Positions 27,126 to 37,260 are shown, counted from the stretch's first letter. The stretch: 64,000 nucleotides of DNA from Veillonella seminalis (GCF_003992065.1 NZ_RQUZ01000005.1:90728-154727); one strand, 5' to 3'. Notes: generated by a model from the sequence alone, not told the origin. Program-made: numbers and translations.

Positions 27126-28467
27126 AGGAACAGCACAAGTTAATATTCGCCGTCTGGCGGTGCAAGCTTTATTGCAGATTAATCGTGACGGCGCTTATGC
27201 CAATATCGTGTTGCAACAGATGCTGACTGAGCATAAGTTAAGCGATATTGATCGCCGTTTTTTCACGGAACTTGTATACGGTGTTGTACGACGCCGCAAT
27301 TATTTGGATGCTATCATTGCGGCTTTGGCAAAACGGCCGCTTCGTAAGTTATCGTCTATTGTTGTAGAAATATTACGTTTAGGGCTGTATCAGCTTATTT
27401 ATATGGATAAGGTGCCGGACAGTGCGGCGGTTAATGAAAGTGTAAAATTGGCTAAAAAAATGGCTCGCGGCTTGGATGGTTTTGTAAATGGTGTGCTTCG
27501 CAACTTTTTGCGGAATCGTGACAGCTACAGCATTGATGAACTGGCTAAGAATGAAGTGGAACGACTGGCCTATATTTATAATCAGCCGGTTTGGTTGTTG
27601 GATCTTTGGCTTAAAACATACGGCGAGACCGAGACAATCGGACTTTGTACGTGGTTTAATGAACGGCCTCGTTTGACGGCTCGTATCAATACATTAAAAA
27701 CTTCGGTTGCCGACGGTATGTCGGCTCTTGAAAAAGCCGGCTGGCTAGCGGAAGCTACCGGTAAATTGCCGGAAGCCGTACACATTACCCATCATACGGG
27801 TTCGCTCGAAAGTGCACCAATCGTTAAAGCTGGTTTGATTACCTTTACCGATGAAGCATCTATGGCGGTGGCTTATGTGGTGGATCCCAAACCGGGCGAG
27901 AAAGTGCTCGACTGCTGTGCCGCACCTGGCGGTAAAACTATGCATTTAGCGGCTCGCATGAATAATGAAGGCCAGATAGTGGCTGATGATATTCATGAGC
28001 ATAAATTGGGCCTTATGGAAGCTAATGCAAAACGCTTAGGGGTGACGATTGCGGATTTTAATCTGCAGGATGCTACCAAATTGCCGCAAACGTGGTACAA
28101 TCAATTTGACAAGGTATTAGTTGATGCCCCTTGTTCGGGACTCGGCATTTTACAACGCAAGCTTGATATGCGTTGGCATAAAACGCCGGAGTCTTTGACC
28201 GAATTGCCAAAGTTGCAGCAACAGATTATTGAAACTGCCGCTAAGACGGTTAAACCCGGCGGTGTATTGGTATATTCTACCTGCACTATTAATCGGGCTG
28301 AAAATGAAGGTGTTGTTGAAGCATTTTTGAAAGCGAATGACAACTTTGAATTGGAGGATGCTTCTTCCTTTTTGCCGTTTGAAACGGAAGGCCCTATGGT
28401 TACTTTATGGCCCCATCGTGATGAGATGGACGGGTTTTTCATTGCCCGTTTGCGCAAAGCTTTATAA
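27118..28467 (+). CDS. rsmB: 16S rRNA (cytosine967-C5)-methyltransferase
   Basis: Methylates C967 of 16S rRNA. The 449-residue protein has an N-terminal NusB-like RNA-binding domain (about 5-140) and a C-terminal SAM methyltransferase domain with DCCAAPGGKT, VDAPCSGLG and the second catalytic cysteine in STCTINRAENE. Both cysteines of the dual-Cys mechanism are present. It overlaps the DUF116 gene by 8 bases. Confidence 0.95.
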   Translation: MDKGTAQVNIRRLAVQALLQINRDGAYANIVLQQMLTEHKLSDIDRRFFTELVYGVVRRRNYLDAIIAALAKRPLRKLSSIVVEILRLGLYQLIYMDKVPDSAAVNESVKLAKKMARGLDGFVNGVLRNFLRNRDSYSIDELAKNEVERLAYIYNQPVWLLDLWLKTYGETETIGLCTWFNERPRLTARINTLKTSVADGMSALEKAGWLAEATGKLPEAVHITHHTGSLESAPIVKAGLITFTDEASMAVAYVVDPKPGEKVLDCCAAPGGKTMHLAARMNNEGQIVADDIHEHKLGLMEANAKRLGVTIADFNLQDATKLPQTWYNQFDKVLVDAPCSGLGILQRKLDMRWHKTPESLTELPKLQQQIIETAAKTVKPGGVLVYSTCTINRAENEGVVEAFLKANDNFELEDASSFLPFETEGPMVTLWPHRDEMDGFFIARLRKAL

Positions 28468-28632
28468 AAAATTTACTTGAAATTTATAGATTTTAAAAGG
28501 ACTTTATAGGGAATATAGCTAATATATATATGATACGGGTTTATTTCGTATTTTATATTGGTAACTCTATAGACTTCGACTCATTTTGTTGAAACTTCAA
28601 AATTATTGATTTCATCGAATAAGGATAAAACT

Positions 28633-29673
28633 ATGATAGAATTATTAGGTAAGAACCTGACCGAACTGCAGGCTGTTATTACGGAGGCAAAATTTCCTCG
28701 TTTTAGAGCCAAGCAAATAATGGATTATATATATAAGCGCTACATATTTGACTTTGATGCCATGCAACAATTGCCCGGTGATTTGCGCGAGTGGTTAAAA
28801 GCCAATTGCGTTATCTCCGTTCCTAAAGTAATTACAGAGAAAACGGCACCGGACGGCTTAACTAAGAAACTGTTATTGGAAATGGCTGACGGCAATCGTG
28901 TAGAAACAGTACTTATGAAGCAGCAGTACGGCAATTCCGTATGCGTGTCCTCGCAAGTAGGCTGTGCCATGGGCTGTATTTTCTGTGCTTCTACGACCGA
29001 TGGTTTATATCGCAATTTGGAAACTCATGAAATTGTGGCTCAAGTGTTATTATTCGGTGCTCTTTTAAAAGAACGTATCCATTCAATTGTGGTTATGGGT
29101 GCCGGCGAACCGCTTCAGAATTATACGAACACAATTAATGCATTACGTTTGTTACATGAAAAAGAAGCGTTTGATATCGGTTATCGCCGTATGACGTTAT
29201 CTACTTGCGGTGTAGTTGAAAATATTTATCTCTTGGCTGATGAAGGAATTCCGATTACCTTGGCCTTGAGTTTACATGCACCGAATGATACGATTCGACG
29301 TGAAATTATGCCGATTGGCGCACATTATGCTTTGGCTGATGTATTGGCGGCGGTCAAAACCTATTATGAAAAAACAGATCGTCGTGTAACATTTGAATAT
29401 ATTTTGATTGACGGTGTTAATTCATCGATTGATAATGCTCATGAATTGGGAGCTTTGGTTAAATCGTTCCCGAATTGTAATGTCAATTTAATTCCTGTTA
29501 ACGGTAATGAACATATTAAGTTATTTAAACCTTCCCGTCGTCAGACGGAAGCGTTTAGAAACATCGTCGCATCGTACGGAGTATCCGTAACGGTGCGCAA
29601 AGAGATGGGCGATGCTATTCAAGCCGCTTGCGGCCAGTTGAAAATCCAACAGGCTAAAAAAGAAGCGGAGTAA
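28633..29673 (+). CDS. rlmN: Dual-specificity 23S rRNA/tRNA adenine-2 methyltransferase
   Basis: Radical-SAM enzyme that methylates A2503 of 23S rRNA and A37 of some tRNAs. The 346-residue protein has the CX3CX2C cluster motif at Cys111, Cys115 and Cys118 and the acceptor Cys333 near the C-terminus in AACGQL. The ATG at 28633 was chosen because AAGGA lies 7 bases upstream; the in-frame TTG at 28606 has no such site. The 165-base gap before it is AT-rich with no recognised element. Confidence 0.95.
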   Translation: MIELLGKNLTELQAVITEAKFPRFRAKQIMDYIYKRYIFDFDAMQQLPGDLREWLKANCVISVPKVITEKTAPDGLTKKLLLEMADGNRVETVLMKQQYGNSVCVSSQVGCAMGCIFCASTTDGLYRNLETHEIVAQVLLFGALLKERIHSIVVMGAGEPLQNYTNTINALRLLHEKEAFDIGYRRMTLSTCGVVENIYLLADEGIPITLALSLHAPNDTIRREIMPIGAHYALADVLAAVKTYYEKTDRRVTFEYILIDGVNSSIDNAHELGALVKSFPNCNVNLIPVNGNEHIKLFKPSRRQTEAFRNIVASYGVSVTVRKEMGDAIQAACGQLKIQQAKKEAE

Positions 29674-29699
29674 TAGGCATCACATGCAAAGGAGGCCCT

Positions 29700-30401
29700 A
29701 TGAAGAGTATAGGCATGAGTAAAATCGGTTTGGTGCGACAACGCAACGAAGATCGGTTTTATATTGGAGATTCCTTTTGTATTGTCACTGACGGTATGGG
29801 TGGCTACAAAGGCGGCGAAATTGCCAGTACCATGGTAGTTGATACGCTGGCTGCCGATATGCAGCGTTGGCAAGATGTATCGGCTGATGCATTGCGCCAA
29901 GCTGTAGCAAAAGCAAATATGGCTGTCTATGATTGGGTGAAAACAACACCCGCTCTGGAAGGCATGGGGACGACCGCTGTTGTCGCATATGTGACAGGTT
30001 CCGATTTATATTGGGCCAATGTAGGGGATAGCCGTCTATATGTTTTTCACGAGGATCGACTGACTCAAATCAGTACAGACCATTCCATGGTTCAAGCTTT
30101 ATATGAAGCCGGTGAATTAAAAGCGGATGATATGTTACAGCATCCGCAACGCAATGTATTGACCCGTGCCGTCGGTGTGGGTCCCGTTGTCGATATTGAT
30201 GCCGGTGTATATAAAGTAATGCCGGGTGACAGAATACTACTGTGTTCTGACGGTCTCACCGGTTATATTGAGCAAGCTGTCATCGAAGAGGCCTTTCGTA
30301 AGGAAGCGAAAGACGAACGCTTGATTGAAGATTTGATGACCTTGGTTTACGATCAAGGAGCTCGCGATAATGTAACCATAGTTATTGGTACCATTGACTA
30401 G
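29700..30401 (+). CDS. PP2C-type Ser/Thr protein phosphatase
   Basis: Metal-dependent phosphatase that reverses phosphorylation by the neighbouring PASTA kinase (PrpC/Stp1 family). The 233-residue protein has the family motifs TDGMGGYKGGE, WANVGDSRLY, DHSMVQALYEAGEL and a C-terminal RDNVTIVIG. AAAGGAGG precedes the ATG. It ends 15 bases before the kinase gene. Confidence 0.95.
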   Translation: MKSIGMSKIGLVRQRNEDRFYIGDSFCIVTDGMGGYKGGEIASTMVVDTLAADMQRWQDVSADALRQAVAKANMAVYDWVKTTPALEGMGTTAVVAYVTGSDLYWANVGDSRLYVFHEDRLTQISTDHSMVQALYEAGELKADDMLQHPQRNVLTRAVGVGPVVDIDAGVYKVMPGDRILLCSDGLTGYIEQAVIEEAFRKEAKDERLIEDLMTLVYDQGARDNVTIVIGTID

Positions 30402-30416
30402 GAAAGAGGTGAGATC

Positions 30417-32351
30417 ATGAAAGAAACGGCAACTAAGTTACAAGGATTAATTCTTGATAATCGCTATAAAATTATATCCAAAATCGGTGTCGGCGGTATG
30501 GCTGATGTTTTCAAAGGTGAAGACACTCTATTAGGCCGACCGGTGGCGGTAAAAATATTACATTCCAATTTTGCCGGAGATGACGATTTTGTGGCACGTT
30601 TTAAACGTGAGGCACAAGCGGCCGGTAAATTGAGTCATCCAAACATTGTCAGTATGTACGATGTAGGTTTTGACCAAGGCTATCACTATATTGTGATGGA
30701 GTACATCGAAGGGGAAACCTTAAAAGAATATATTACGCGTCATGAACGCTTATCTATTGATAATGCGGTAAAATTTACTATCGCTATTGCCGAAGGTCTT
30801 GAACACGCCCATGCCATGGGAATCGTGCATTGTGATATTAAACCGCATAATGTGCTCATTACCAAACAAGGACGCATTAAAGTGACCGACTTTGGTATCG
30901 CTCGTGCTATGAATGCGGGTACCACCATGATGTATACGAATTCGATTATGGGCTCCGCTCACTATTTATCGCCGGAACAGGCCAGCGGTAAACCGGTTAA
31001 CGGCAGTACCGATATTTATTCGTTAGGAGCGGTTCTCTATGAAATGCTCACCGGTCGTGTACCGTATGAAGGGGAAACACCAATCAGTGTAGCATTGAAA
31101 CATGTTCGTGAACGTTTGATTCCGCCGACGCGTTATAATCCGAGTATTCCGACTTTATTGGAAGCGGCTGTAATTAAAGCACTCGCGAAACGACCGGAAG
31201 ACCGCTTCAGCAATATTACGGAAATGATTGCGGCGCTGCGTATGTCGCAAGGTTTTGTCAACAGCAACAGCGGTCGTCGGGCTCCGCATGATTTCGGTAC
31301 CCAGGTAATGACACCGGTACCGGAAACATCATATGGTGAACCTGATGAAGAGGACGAAGTATATTACGGTGGGGAAACCCAGCCGGAAGGTTGGATGGCT
31401 AAACTCAGCCGTTTACCGCAAAAATATATTTTGTTAGGTGCTTTTATCGTTTTCTTATTGGCTTTCGTGTGGGCCTTCTTGAGCTTCGGTAATTTCTGGA
31501 GTAATGCAACCGTAGATGTACCGAATGTCGTGGGCAAACAGGTAATCGTGGCTAAGCATATTTTGGAAGATAATCATCTCCGTGTTTCTGTAAGTGAAGT
31601 ATCCAATCCGGACGTGCCAGCAGGCCAAGTTATTTCACAGAGTCCCGAAGCCAATGAACAGGTTAAGGAACAACGAACCGTTCATTTGGTGGTAAGTAAA
31701 GGTGTGGGCGACATTACCATGCCGGACATTACAGGTATGACGCTCGATCAGGCTCGTACAAGACTTAAGAGTTTAGGCTTGGTTATCGGTAAGATAACAA
31801 CAGCATCCGATGACAGTAAAGAAGATGGTGTTATTTTGATGCAATCACCTCCGGGCGATTCCAAAGTAACTAAGGGTGCCACCGTTGATGTAACGGTAAA
31901 CCGTGTGAAGAGTAAGAAAGTGGAATTACCTAATTTGGTAGGTATGACCGTTAAAGACGCGAAAGACGCATTGACTTCGCTCGGTCTTAATGTAGGGGCT
32001 ATCAGCGGTGCCGGTGACGATACGGCTGTTATTACTCAACAAAGTCCTGAAGCAGGCAGTTCTCTTGATGCCAATACATCGGTTGCGTTGACGGCGGAAG
32101 CTAAGAAAACAACACCGGCTTCCAATAACTCCGGTAACAATGTAACTAAAGGTACAGTTGATATTACGGTGCCGTCAGGTAAAGCTAACCAGGCGGTTCG
32201 AATTGTTGTCAGTGATGACAGCGGATCCCGTACGGTATTTGACGGTACTGCACAGCCGGGTGAACGTATTGTTAAAGATGTATCAGGTACGGGCCGAGTA
32301 CAGATTCAAGTATATTTAAACGGTGCATTAGTACAAGATCAAACATTATAG
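30417..32351 (+). CDS. PASTA-domain Ser/Thr protein kinase (PrkC/Stk family)
   Basis: Membrane kinase that senses cell-wall fragments and phosphorylates wall, division and translation proteins. The 644-residue protein has a kinase domain at about 17-280 (GVGGMADVF glycine loop, VAVKI, HCDIKPHN catalytic loop, DFG), a membrane segment at about 340-360, and three PASTA repeats (about 372-437, 438-507, 508-572). A Ser/Thr/Asn linker and an extra C-terminal domain of about 60 residues follow. The catalytic loop reads HCD rather than HRD, so the activation-loop-dependent Arg is missing. It is paired with a phosphatase upstream and rsgA downstream, as in many Firmicutes. Confidence 0.95.
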   Translation: MKETATKLQGLILDNRYKIISKIGVGGMADVFKGEDTLLGRPVAVKILHSNFAGDDDFVARFKREAQAAGKLSHPNIVSMYDVGFDQGYHYIVMEYIEGETLKEYITRHERLSIDNAVKFTIAIAEGLEHAHAMGIVHCDIKPHNVLITKQGRIKVTDFGIARAMNAGTTMMYTNSIMGSAHYLSPEQASGKPVNGSTDIYSLGAVLYEMLTGRVPYEGETPISVALKHVRERLIPPTRYNPSIPTLLEAAVIKALAKRPEDRFSNITEMIAALRMSQGFVNSNSGRRAPHDFGTQVMTPVPETSYGEPDEEDEVYYGGETQPEGWMAKLSRLPQKYILLGAFIVFLLAFVWAFLSFGNFWSNATVDVPNVVGKQVIVAKHILEDNHLRVSVSEVSNPDVPAGQVISQSPEANEQVKEQRTVHLVVSKGVGDITMPDITGMTLDQARTRLKSLGLVIGKITTASDDSKEDGVILMQSPPGDSKVTKGATVDVTVNRVKSKKVELPNLVGMTVKDAKDALTSLGLNVGAISGAGDDTAVITQQSPEAGSSLDANTSVALTAEAKKTTPASNNSGNNVTKGTVDITVPSGKANQAVRIVVSDDSGSRTVFDGTAQPGERIVKDVSGTGRVQIQVYLNGALVQDQTL

Positions 32352-32358
32352 GAGGAAT

Positions 32359-33219
32359 ATGAAAACAGGCATTGTAATAAAAAATATGAATGGTTATTTT
32401 TACGTACAAGATGAACATGGTGAGATTCACGAATGTAAGGTGCGCGGTCGTTTAAAACAGGGGCGCTATTCTTTGCTGGTGGGCGATCGCGTAAGTTTTG
32501 ACCCGGCCGGAACAATTGAAGCCATTATGACGCGCCATAATCAGCTGAAACGACCTCATGTGGCGAATCTTGATCAGGTTATTTTGGTAGTAGCGGCTCA
32601 TGAGCCGGATATTAACGAATTATTGCTTAATAAATTAATCATTATGATTGAACATGCCGATATTCCTTTAGTACTTTGTATTAATAAATGTGACCTTCGT
32701 GATGAGAACATCGCTTCATTGGCAGAGATATATCGCCAAATCGGCTATACGGTCATTGAAACATCGACTCGAACCGGTGAGGGGCTCGACATACTGCGAG
32801 AACAACTGCATCATAAGGTCAGTGCCTTTGCCGGTCCGTCCGGTGTAGGTAAAAGCAGTCTTTTAAATGCGATTGAACCGTCCTTCGCTTTTCAAACCGG
32901 TGAGGTAAGTGATAAAATAAAAAGAGGACGTCATACCACACGACATGCATCGCTGTACAGTTTGGATGATGACTCCTTTATTATGGATACACCCGGATTT
33001 AGTGCCATTGATTTCAGTGAGATTTCCGAGGAACGATTGCCATCGCTTTATCCGGAATTTTTAGCGGCTGAATCAGGTTGTAAGTTCAGTCCCTGCTATC
33101 ATGAGCATGAACCTGTATGCGGCGTTAAGGATGCCGTAGCAGATGGTCGGATAAGGACGGGGCGCTATGAATCGTATTTAGTCATTCGCGAAGAAATTCG
33201 CAGTCAAAGGAAATGGTGA
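32359..33219 (+). CDS. rsgA: Small-ribosomal-subunit biogenesis GTPase RsgA
   Basis: Circularly permuted GTPase that helps final maturation of the 30S subunit. The 286-residue protein has an N-terminal OB fold, G4 motif NKCD before the P-loop GPSGVGKSS, a G3 segment DTPGFS, and the C-terminal zinc motif CKFSPCYHEHEPVC. AGGAGG precedes the ATG. It follows the kinase gene by 7 bases; RsgA is a known target of such kinases. Confidence 0.96.
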   Translation: MKTGIVIKNMNGYFYVQDEHGEIHECKVRGRLKQGRYSLLVGDRVSFDPAGTIEAIMTRHNQLKRPHVANLDQVILVVAAHEPDINELLLNKLIIMIEHADIPLVLCINKCDLRDENIASLAEIYRQIGYTVIETSTRTGEGLDILREQLHHKVSAFAGPSGVGKSSLLNAIEPSFAFQTGEVSDKIKRGRHTTRHASLYSLDDDSFIMDTPGFSAIDFSEISEERLPSLYPEFLAAESGCKFSPCYHEHEPVCGVKDAVADGRIRTGRYESYLVIREEIRSQRKW

Positions 33220-33223
33220 AATT

Positions 33224-33871
33224 ATGGTAAAGATTGCCCCTTCTATGTTGTCCGCAGATTTTGCGCGCTTGCAGGAAGAAATTAAAAGTATTGAATTAAA
33301 TGGTGGCGATTTATTACATATCGATATTATGGACGGTCATTTTGTGCCTAATCTTACTTTTGGTGCGCCGGTAATTAAAGCGTTGCGCAAACATACCGTT
33401 TTGCCGTTTGATGTGCATTTAATGGTAACGAATCCGGAAGATTATGTAAAAACATTCGCCGATATCGGTACAGAATATTTTACGTTTCATGCAGAAGCGA
33501 CACCGCACATGCATCGCTTGGTGCAAGAAATCAAAGCCAATGGCATGAAGGCCGGTATTTCGTTGAATCCGTCTACACCGGTAGCTATGCTTGAGGATAT
33601 TGCTGCTGATTTGGATATGATTCTAATTATGAGTGTTAATCCGGGCTTTGGCGGTCAATCTTTCATTCCTCATTCCATTCGCAAGGTAAAAAAAGCGAAA
33701 GCTTTACTTGCTTATTATGAAAATACAAAGGCTGTCGTGGAAGTTGACGGCGGTGTAAACTTAGAAACGGCTCCACTCGTGCGTGAAGCGGGCGCTGATA
33801 TTTTAGTGGCCGGTTCAGCTGTATTTGGTGCGAATGATCGCAGCGAAATGATTCGCTCTTTGCGAGGTTAA
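33224..33871 (+). CDS. rpe: Ribulose-phosphate 3-epimerase
   Basis: Interconverts ribulose-5-phosphate and xylulose-5-phosphate in the pentose phosphate pathway. The 215-residue TIM barrel has the family motifs HIDIMDGHFVPN, FDVHLMV, MSVNPGFGGQ and EVDGGVN, with metal-binding His/Asp residues in place. It starts 4 bases after rsgA and is the last gene before a terminator. Confidence 0.97.
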   Translation: MVKIAPSMLSADFARLQEEIKSIELNGGDLLHIDIMDGHFVPNLTFGAPVIKALRKHTVLPFDVHLMVTNPEDYVKTFADIGTEYFTFHAEATPHMHRLVQEIKANGMKAGISLNPSTPVAMLEDIAADLDMILIMSVNPGFGGQSFIPHSIRKVKKAKALLAYYENTKAVVEVDGGVNLETAPLVREAGADILVAGSAVFGANDRSEMIRSLRG

Positions 33872-33875
33872 TTGT

Positions 33876-33905
33876 AAAGCTCCTGCTTGTCAGGAGCTTT
33901 TTCTT
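33876..33905 (+). terminator. Intrinsic terminator after rpe
   Basis: A perfect 10-bp stem AAAGCTCCTG / CAGGAGCTTT with a 5-base loop is followed by TTC TTT. Confidence 0.88.
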
Positions 33906-33983
33906 TGAAATTAGTGAAGAGAAAACATTGCTATAGAAATAAAACTCATTTATAGTCTTGTTTGAGCGAGGATATAACAAAGC

Positions 33984-34346
33984 ATGAAATTGGGAACAGA
34001 TATTATTGAAATAGAACGAATCGAGACAGCTGTAGCAAAAAAGGCATTTGCCAAACGTGTCTTTACAACTCACGAGCTTTCCTATGCGATAAGTCGGGGA
34101 AAACAAAGAGCGGCTTCGCTGGCCGGTATATATGCGGCTAAAGAGGCCTTTGTAAAGGCTTTGGGAATCGGCTTTCGCCAAGGAACATTCCAGGATATTG
34201 AGGTTTGTCGCGATGATTTGGGAGCTCCCTTTATACGTTTAAGCGGTGTTTTCAACGATATATTTCGTAAGGGAGGCTTTACAACGATTGAAGTATCAAT
34301 CAGTCATTGCCGCCTTTATGCGGTTGCTACCGTAATTTTAGCATAG
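33984..34346 (+). CDS. acpS: Holo-[acyl-carrier-protein] synthase
   Basis: Transfers 4'-phosphopantetheine from CoA to acyl carrier protein. The 120-residue protein has the metal-binding GTDIIEIERI at the N-terminus and the AAKEAFVKALG motif in the middle, both diagnostic. It precedes nnr, a neighbour it often has in bacteria. Confidence 0.94.
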   Translation: MKLGTDIIEIERIETAVAKKAFAKRVFTTHELSYAISRGKQRAASLAGIYAAKEAFVKALGIGFRQGTFQDIEVCRDDLGAPFIRLSGVFNDIFRKGGFTTIEVSISHCRLYAVATVILA

Positions 34347-34467
34347 TATAGTATCACTTAATTGTGGTGGCAGATAGTGTTTTAACCCGTTTATAGTAAG
34401 CGGTGTTATAGACTGTCGGTTATATAACAGACCGGCAAACTTTTATTTTATGTAGAAAGGAGCTACT

Positions 34468-36015
34468 ATGCGTATCTTAGCGAAGGATGAAGCTAAATTC
34501 ATCGATCAATGGGCAGTTGAAAAAGGCGGTTTGCCATTAGCGGTTTTGATGGAAAATGCCGGACGCGGTGTGGCAGAAGCCATCGTGGAAGCCTTTGAAG
34601 AATTGGATGAGCCTTTGGAGATTGTCATTGTTGCCGGCAAAGGCAATAATGGCGCCGACGGATTGGTGGCCGCTCGTCATTTAGAAGAATGGGGCCATGA
34701 AGTTCGTATTGTCATCCCTGATGAGGGTGAAGGTTCTGAACTCTTTGAAGAGCAAATGGCTGCTATTGAAGCTTTGGAAATCCCTGTTTTGACAATTGAT
34801 GACGGTGATGTTTTTGAAACGGCTGACGTTATTGTCGACGGCTTGGTAGGTACCGGTTTAACCGGCGAATTATGTGATTCCGTTATGGAAATTTTGGATC
34901 GTATAGATGCTCATGTGGAAACGTATCCTGATACGTTAATGGTAGCCATTGATGTACCTTCCGGTATGAACAGCAATACCGGTGAGGTAGCCAACGGGAC
35001 TGTGGCTATGGATATTACGGTAACTTTTGGGGCTCCGAAAATCGGCATGTTATTATACCCGGCTTGCGCTTATTGTGGGAAAATTGCTGTAAAAGGTCTT
35101 GGTTTTTCATGGGAAATGGCTTTATTAGATGATGACAATAAACAGTATCCGACTGAATTGATTACACCGGATCTTGTCACCGCCTTATTGCCGGAACGTG
35201 AAGAAACGGCACATAAGGGAACAAACGGGCATACCCTAATTATTGGCGGTTCCGATGGCATGATAGGGGCACCGTTATTGGCGGCTGAGGCAGCCGTACA
35301 TGCGGGTGCCGGCAAAGTTACGGCTGTTGTACCTTCTGATTGCCTAAAAATGTTACAAACCAAAGTTATGCCGGAAGTGTTGACCGGTTCTTTCAGCAGT
35401 TTATTGCATTTACGCATGCATGCAGCTGATAAAGAAGCGGTAGCTATCGGACCGGGGTTCGGGCGCAGTGAAGAAAGTATGACCTTGGCCAAAACATTTA
35501 TCACCACGACTGAGGCACCGTTGGTCATTGACGCAGATGGTCTTTGGGCACTTGGTCATATGGATACAGTCGGTGATGAATTTGCAAAACGCGATTTTCC
35601 GGCAATTTTAACTCCACATCCGGGTGAATTTGCACGTTTAACCGGTCTTAGCGTGGAAGAAATTGAAGCCGATCGCGTGGAAATTGCCCGTCAATTTGCC
35701 ATTAAATATAAAGTGGTCTTAGTTCTTAAAGGTGCACCTACGGTGGTTGCGTCTCCTGAAGGCCTTGCTGCGGTTAATTACAGTGGCAATGAAGGTATGG
35801 GGACGGGTGGTATGGGTGACACCTTAACCGGTATTATTGCAAGTCTTTTAGGTCAAGGCTTGGAAGAACTGGAAGCAGCCATGGTGGGTGTTTACTTACA
35901 CGGCGCTGCCGCTGATGAACTTTATGAAGAGCGAAACTTTGGTTATACGCCGTCTGAAGTAAGCCGCCAATTACCGTATACGATGACGGAATTATTGGAC
36001 ATGGATGTTGAATAA
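34468..36015 (+). CDS. nnr: Bifunctional NAD(P)H-hydrate repair enzyme
   Basis: Repairs damaged (hydrated) NADH and NADPH. The 515-residue protein joins an N-terminal epimerase (NnrE/YjeF_N, about 1-215; GKGNNGADGLVAARHL) to a C-terminal ADP-dependent dehydratase (NnrD, about 230-510; DADGLWAL, LTPHPGEFARL and GTGGMGDTLTGI). GAAAGGAG precedes the ATG. The 121-base gap before it has no clear terminator. Confidence 0.95.
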   Translation: MRILAKDEAKFIDQWAVEKGGLPLAVLMENAGRGVAEAIVEAFEELDEPLEIVIVAGKGNNGADGLVAARHLEEWGHEVRIVIPDEGEGSELFEEQMAAIEALEIPVLTIDDGDVFETADVIVDGLVGTGLTGELCDSVMEILDRIDAHVETYPDTLMVAIDVPSGMNSNTGEVANGTVAMDITVTFGAPKIGMLLYPACAYCGKIAVKGLGFSWEMALLDDDNKQYPTELITPDLVTALLPEREETAHKGTNGHTLIIGGSDGMIGAPLLAAEAAVHAGAGKVTAVVPSDCLKMLQTKVMPEVLTGSFSSLLHLRMHAADKEAVAIGPGFGRSEESMTLAKTFITTTEAPLVIDADGLWALGHMDTVGDEFAKRDFPAILTPHPGEFARLTGLSVEEIEADRVEIARQFAIKYKVVLVLKGAPTVVASPEGLAAVNYSGNEGMGTGGMGDTLTGIIASLLGQGLEELEAAMVGVYLHGAAADELYEERNFGYTPSEVSRQLPYTMTELLDMDVE

Positions 36016-36069
36016 AAATCTGTCAGTAAGTTTGTTTTGAATTTTTAATATCAGTTTGTCAGGTGAAGT

Positions 36070-37023
36070 ATGCAGTCAAATTTTAGATCTTGGGTAAAAT
36101 ATATTTCGTTAGTATTTACCTTTTTATTCAGTTTTTTCGTTCTTACCGGTTGTAGTGTAAATAATGCATCATCAATAGGTAACAATCTTAGTAATTTCTT
36201 GCAATCCGGTTCCCTTGATAATAATTACGCCCATTCCGGAATCCTGGATGTGTATACTTTGGATATCGGTCAAGGGGACGCTCATCTCATTAAGGTGGGA
36301 GATGAATACACATTGATTGATACCGGTGATGTAGATCATCGAGACAGTCTGATTGCTTTATTGAAAAAATACAATGTTAAATCCTTAAAAAATATTATCA
36401 TTACGCATCCTCACGCCGATCATATGGGCGGGTTTTATGCTCTTATTAAAGCGGGAATTCCAATCGGTCATGTTTATGATAATGGCATGGAGGCCGGTAC
36501 TTCGGTGTATAAGACCTATTTGAAAAATATAACGACCAAGAAGATACCGCACTCGGCTTTGTATAAAGGCATGACAGTTGATTTAGGTCAAGGCGCTCAG
36601 TTTATTGTATATGCTCCGGAACAAGGAAAATATATTAAGGATAATAAAGGTCAACTGGATCCTAATGATAACAGCATTGTAGGAAAATTGGTTTTTGGTA
36701 AGTTCTCTATGTTATTTACCGGCGATGCTTCACGAGCCGAAGAAAATAAGCTAATTATGGAAGAAAATACCAAACTTTCCAGTCGTGTGTTAAAAGTAGG
36801 CCATCATGGCAGTGCCGGCTCGTCACAAAAAGATTTCCTCCGCTCTGTCCGTCCTGAATCCGCCGTTATTTCGGTAGGTTTGCACAATGATTACGGTCAT
36901 CCTACGTCACAAGCTTTGCAACGGTTAGCGGCTGAAAATATTATGGTATATCGAACCGATACTCAGGGAACAATACGCATTCATACGGATGGAAACACTT
37001 GGAATATAACTACAGAACGTTAA
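36070..37023 (+). CDS. ComEC-like metallo-beta-lactamase-fold lipoprotein
   Basis: Secreted, membrane-anchored hydrolase resembling the C-terminal beta-lactamase domain of ComEC/Rec2; it may be a nuclease or phosphodiesterase. The 317-residue protein has an N-terminal lipoprotein signal with lipobox LTGC (Cys28). The metal-binding motif HPHADHMGG, the FTGD segment and KVGHHGSAGS are all present. It lacks the membrane channel of ComEC. Substrate and link to DNA uptake are unknown. Confidence 0.85.
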   Translation: MQSNFRSWVKYISLVFTFLFSFFVLTGCSVNNASSIGNNLSNFLQSGSLDNNYAHSGILDVYTLDIGQGDAHLIKVGDEYTLIDTGDVDHRDSLIALLKKYNVKSLKNIIITHPHADHMGGFYALIKAGIPIGHVYDNGMEAGTSVYKTYLKNITTKKIPHSALYKGMTVDLGQGAQFIVYAPEQGKYIKDNKGQLDPNDNSIVGKLVFGKFSMLFTGDASRAEENKLIMEENTKLSSRVLKVGHHGSAGSSQKDFLRSVRPESAVISVGLHNDYGHPTSQALQRLAAENIMVYRTDTQGTIRIHTDGNTWNITTER

Positions 37024-37127
37024 TACTCGTTGATAAGTACGTTCAGGATTGACCGGGTTAGTTTAATGTAGACGAATTATCACATTTAGAAATCTTGTCA
37101 AGTAAAATTTAAAAAAATATTAACAAG

Positions 37128-37203
37128 AACATACGCTCTTCTTACCTCTTCAAAAGCCTTCTATATAGGCAATGAGGATAAGGGGAGCGTATGTTTGTTT
37201 TGT
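37128..37203 (+). terminator. Large branched hairpin terminator
   Basis: AACATACGCTC (37128-37138) pairs with GAGCGTATGTT (37185-37195); shorter stems lie inside (GCCT/AGGC). TTTGTTTTG follows. It ends transcription from the lipoprotein gene. Confidence 0.75.
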
Positions 37204-37254
37204 GAACGATATATGAAAATGCAGTCAAATCAAGGGGTATCTGAAATTCTGTGG

Positions 37255-37260
37255 TATAAT
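37255..37260 (+). promoter_or_regulatory. Extended -10 promoter upstream of the amidase gene
   Basis: TGGTATAAT has a perfect TATAAT at 37255-37260; no good -35 is visible, as expected for an extended -10. The roughly 140-base leader from here to the start codon holds no gene that I can see. Confidence 0.5.
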
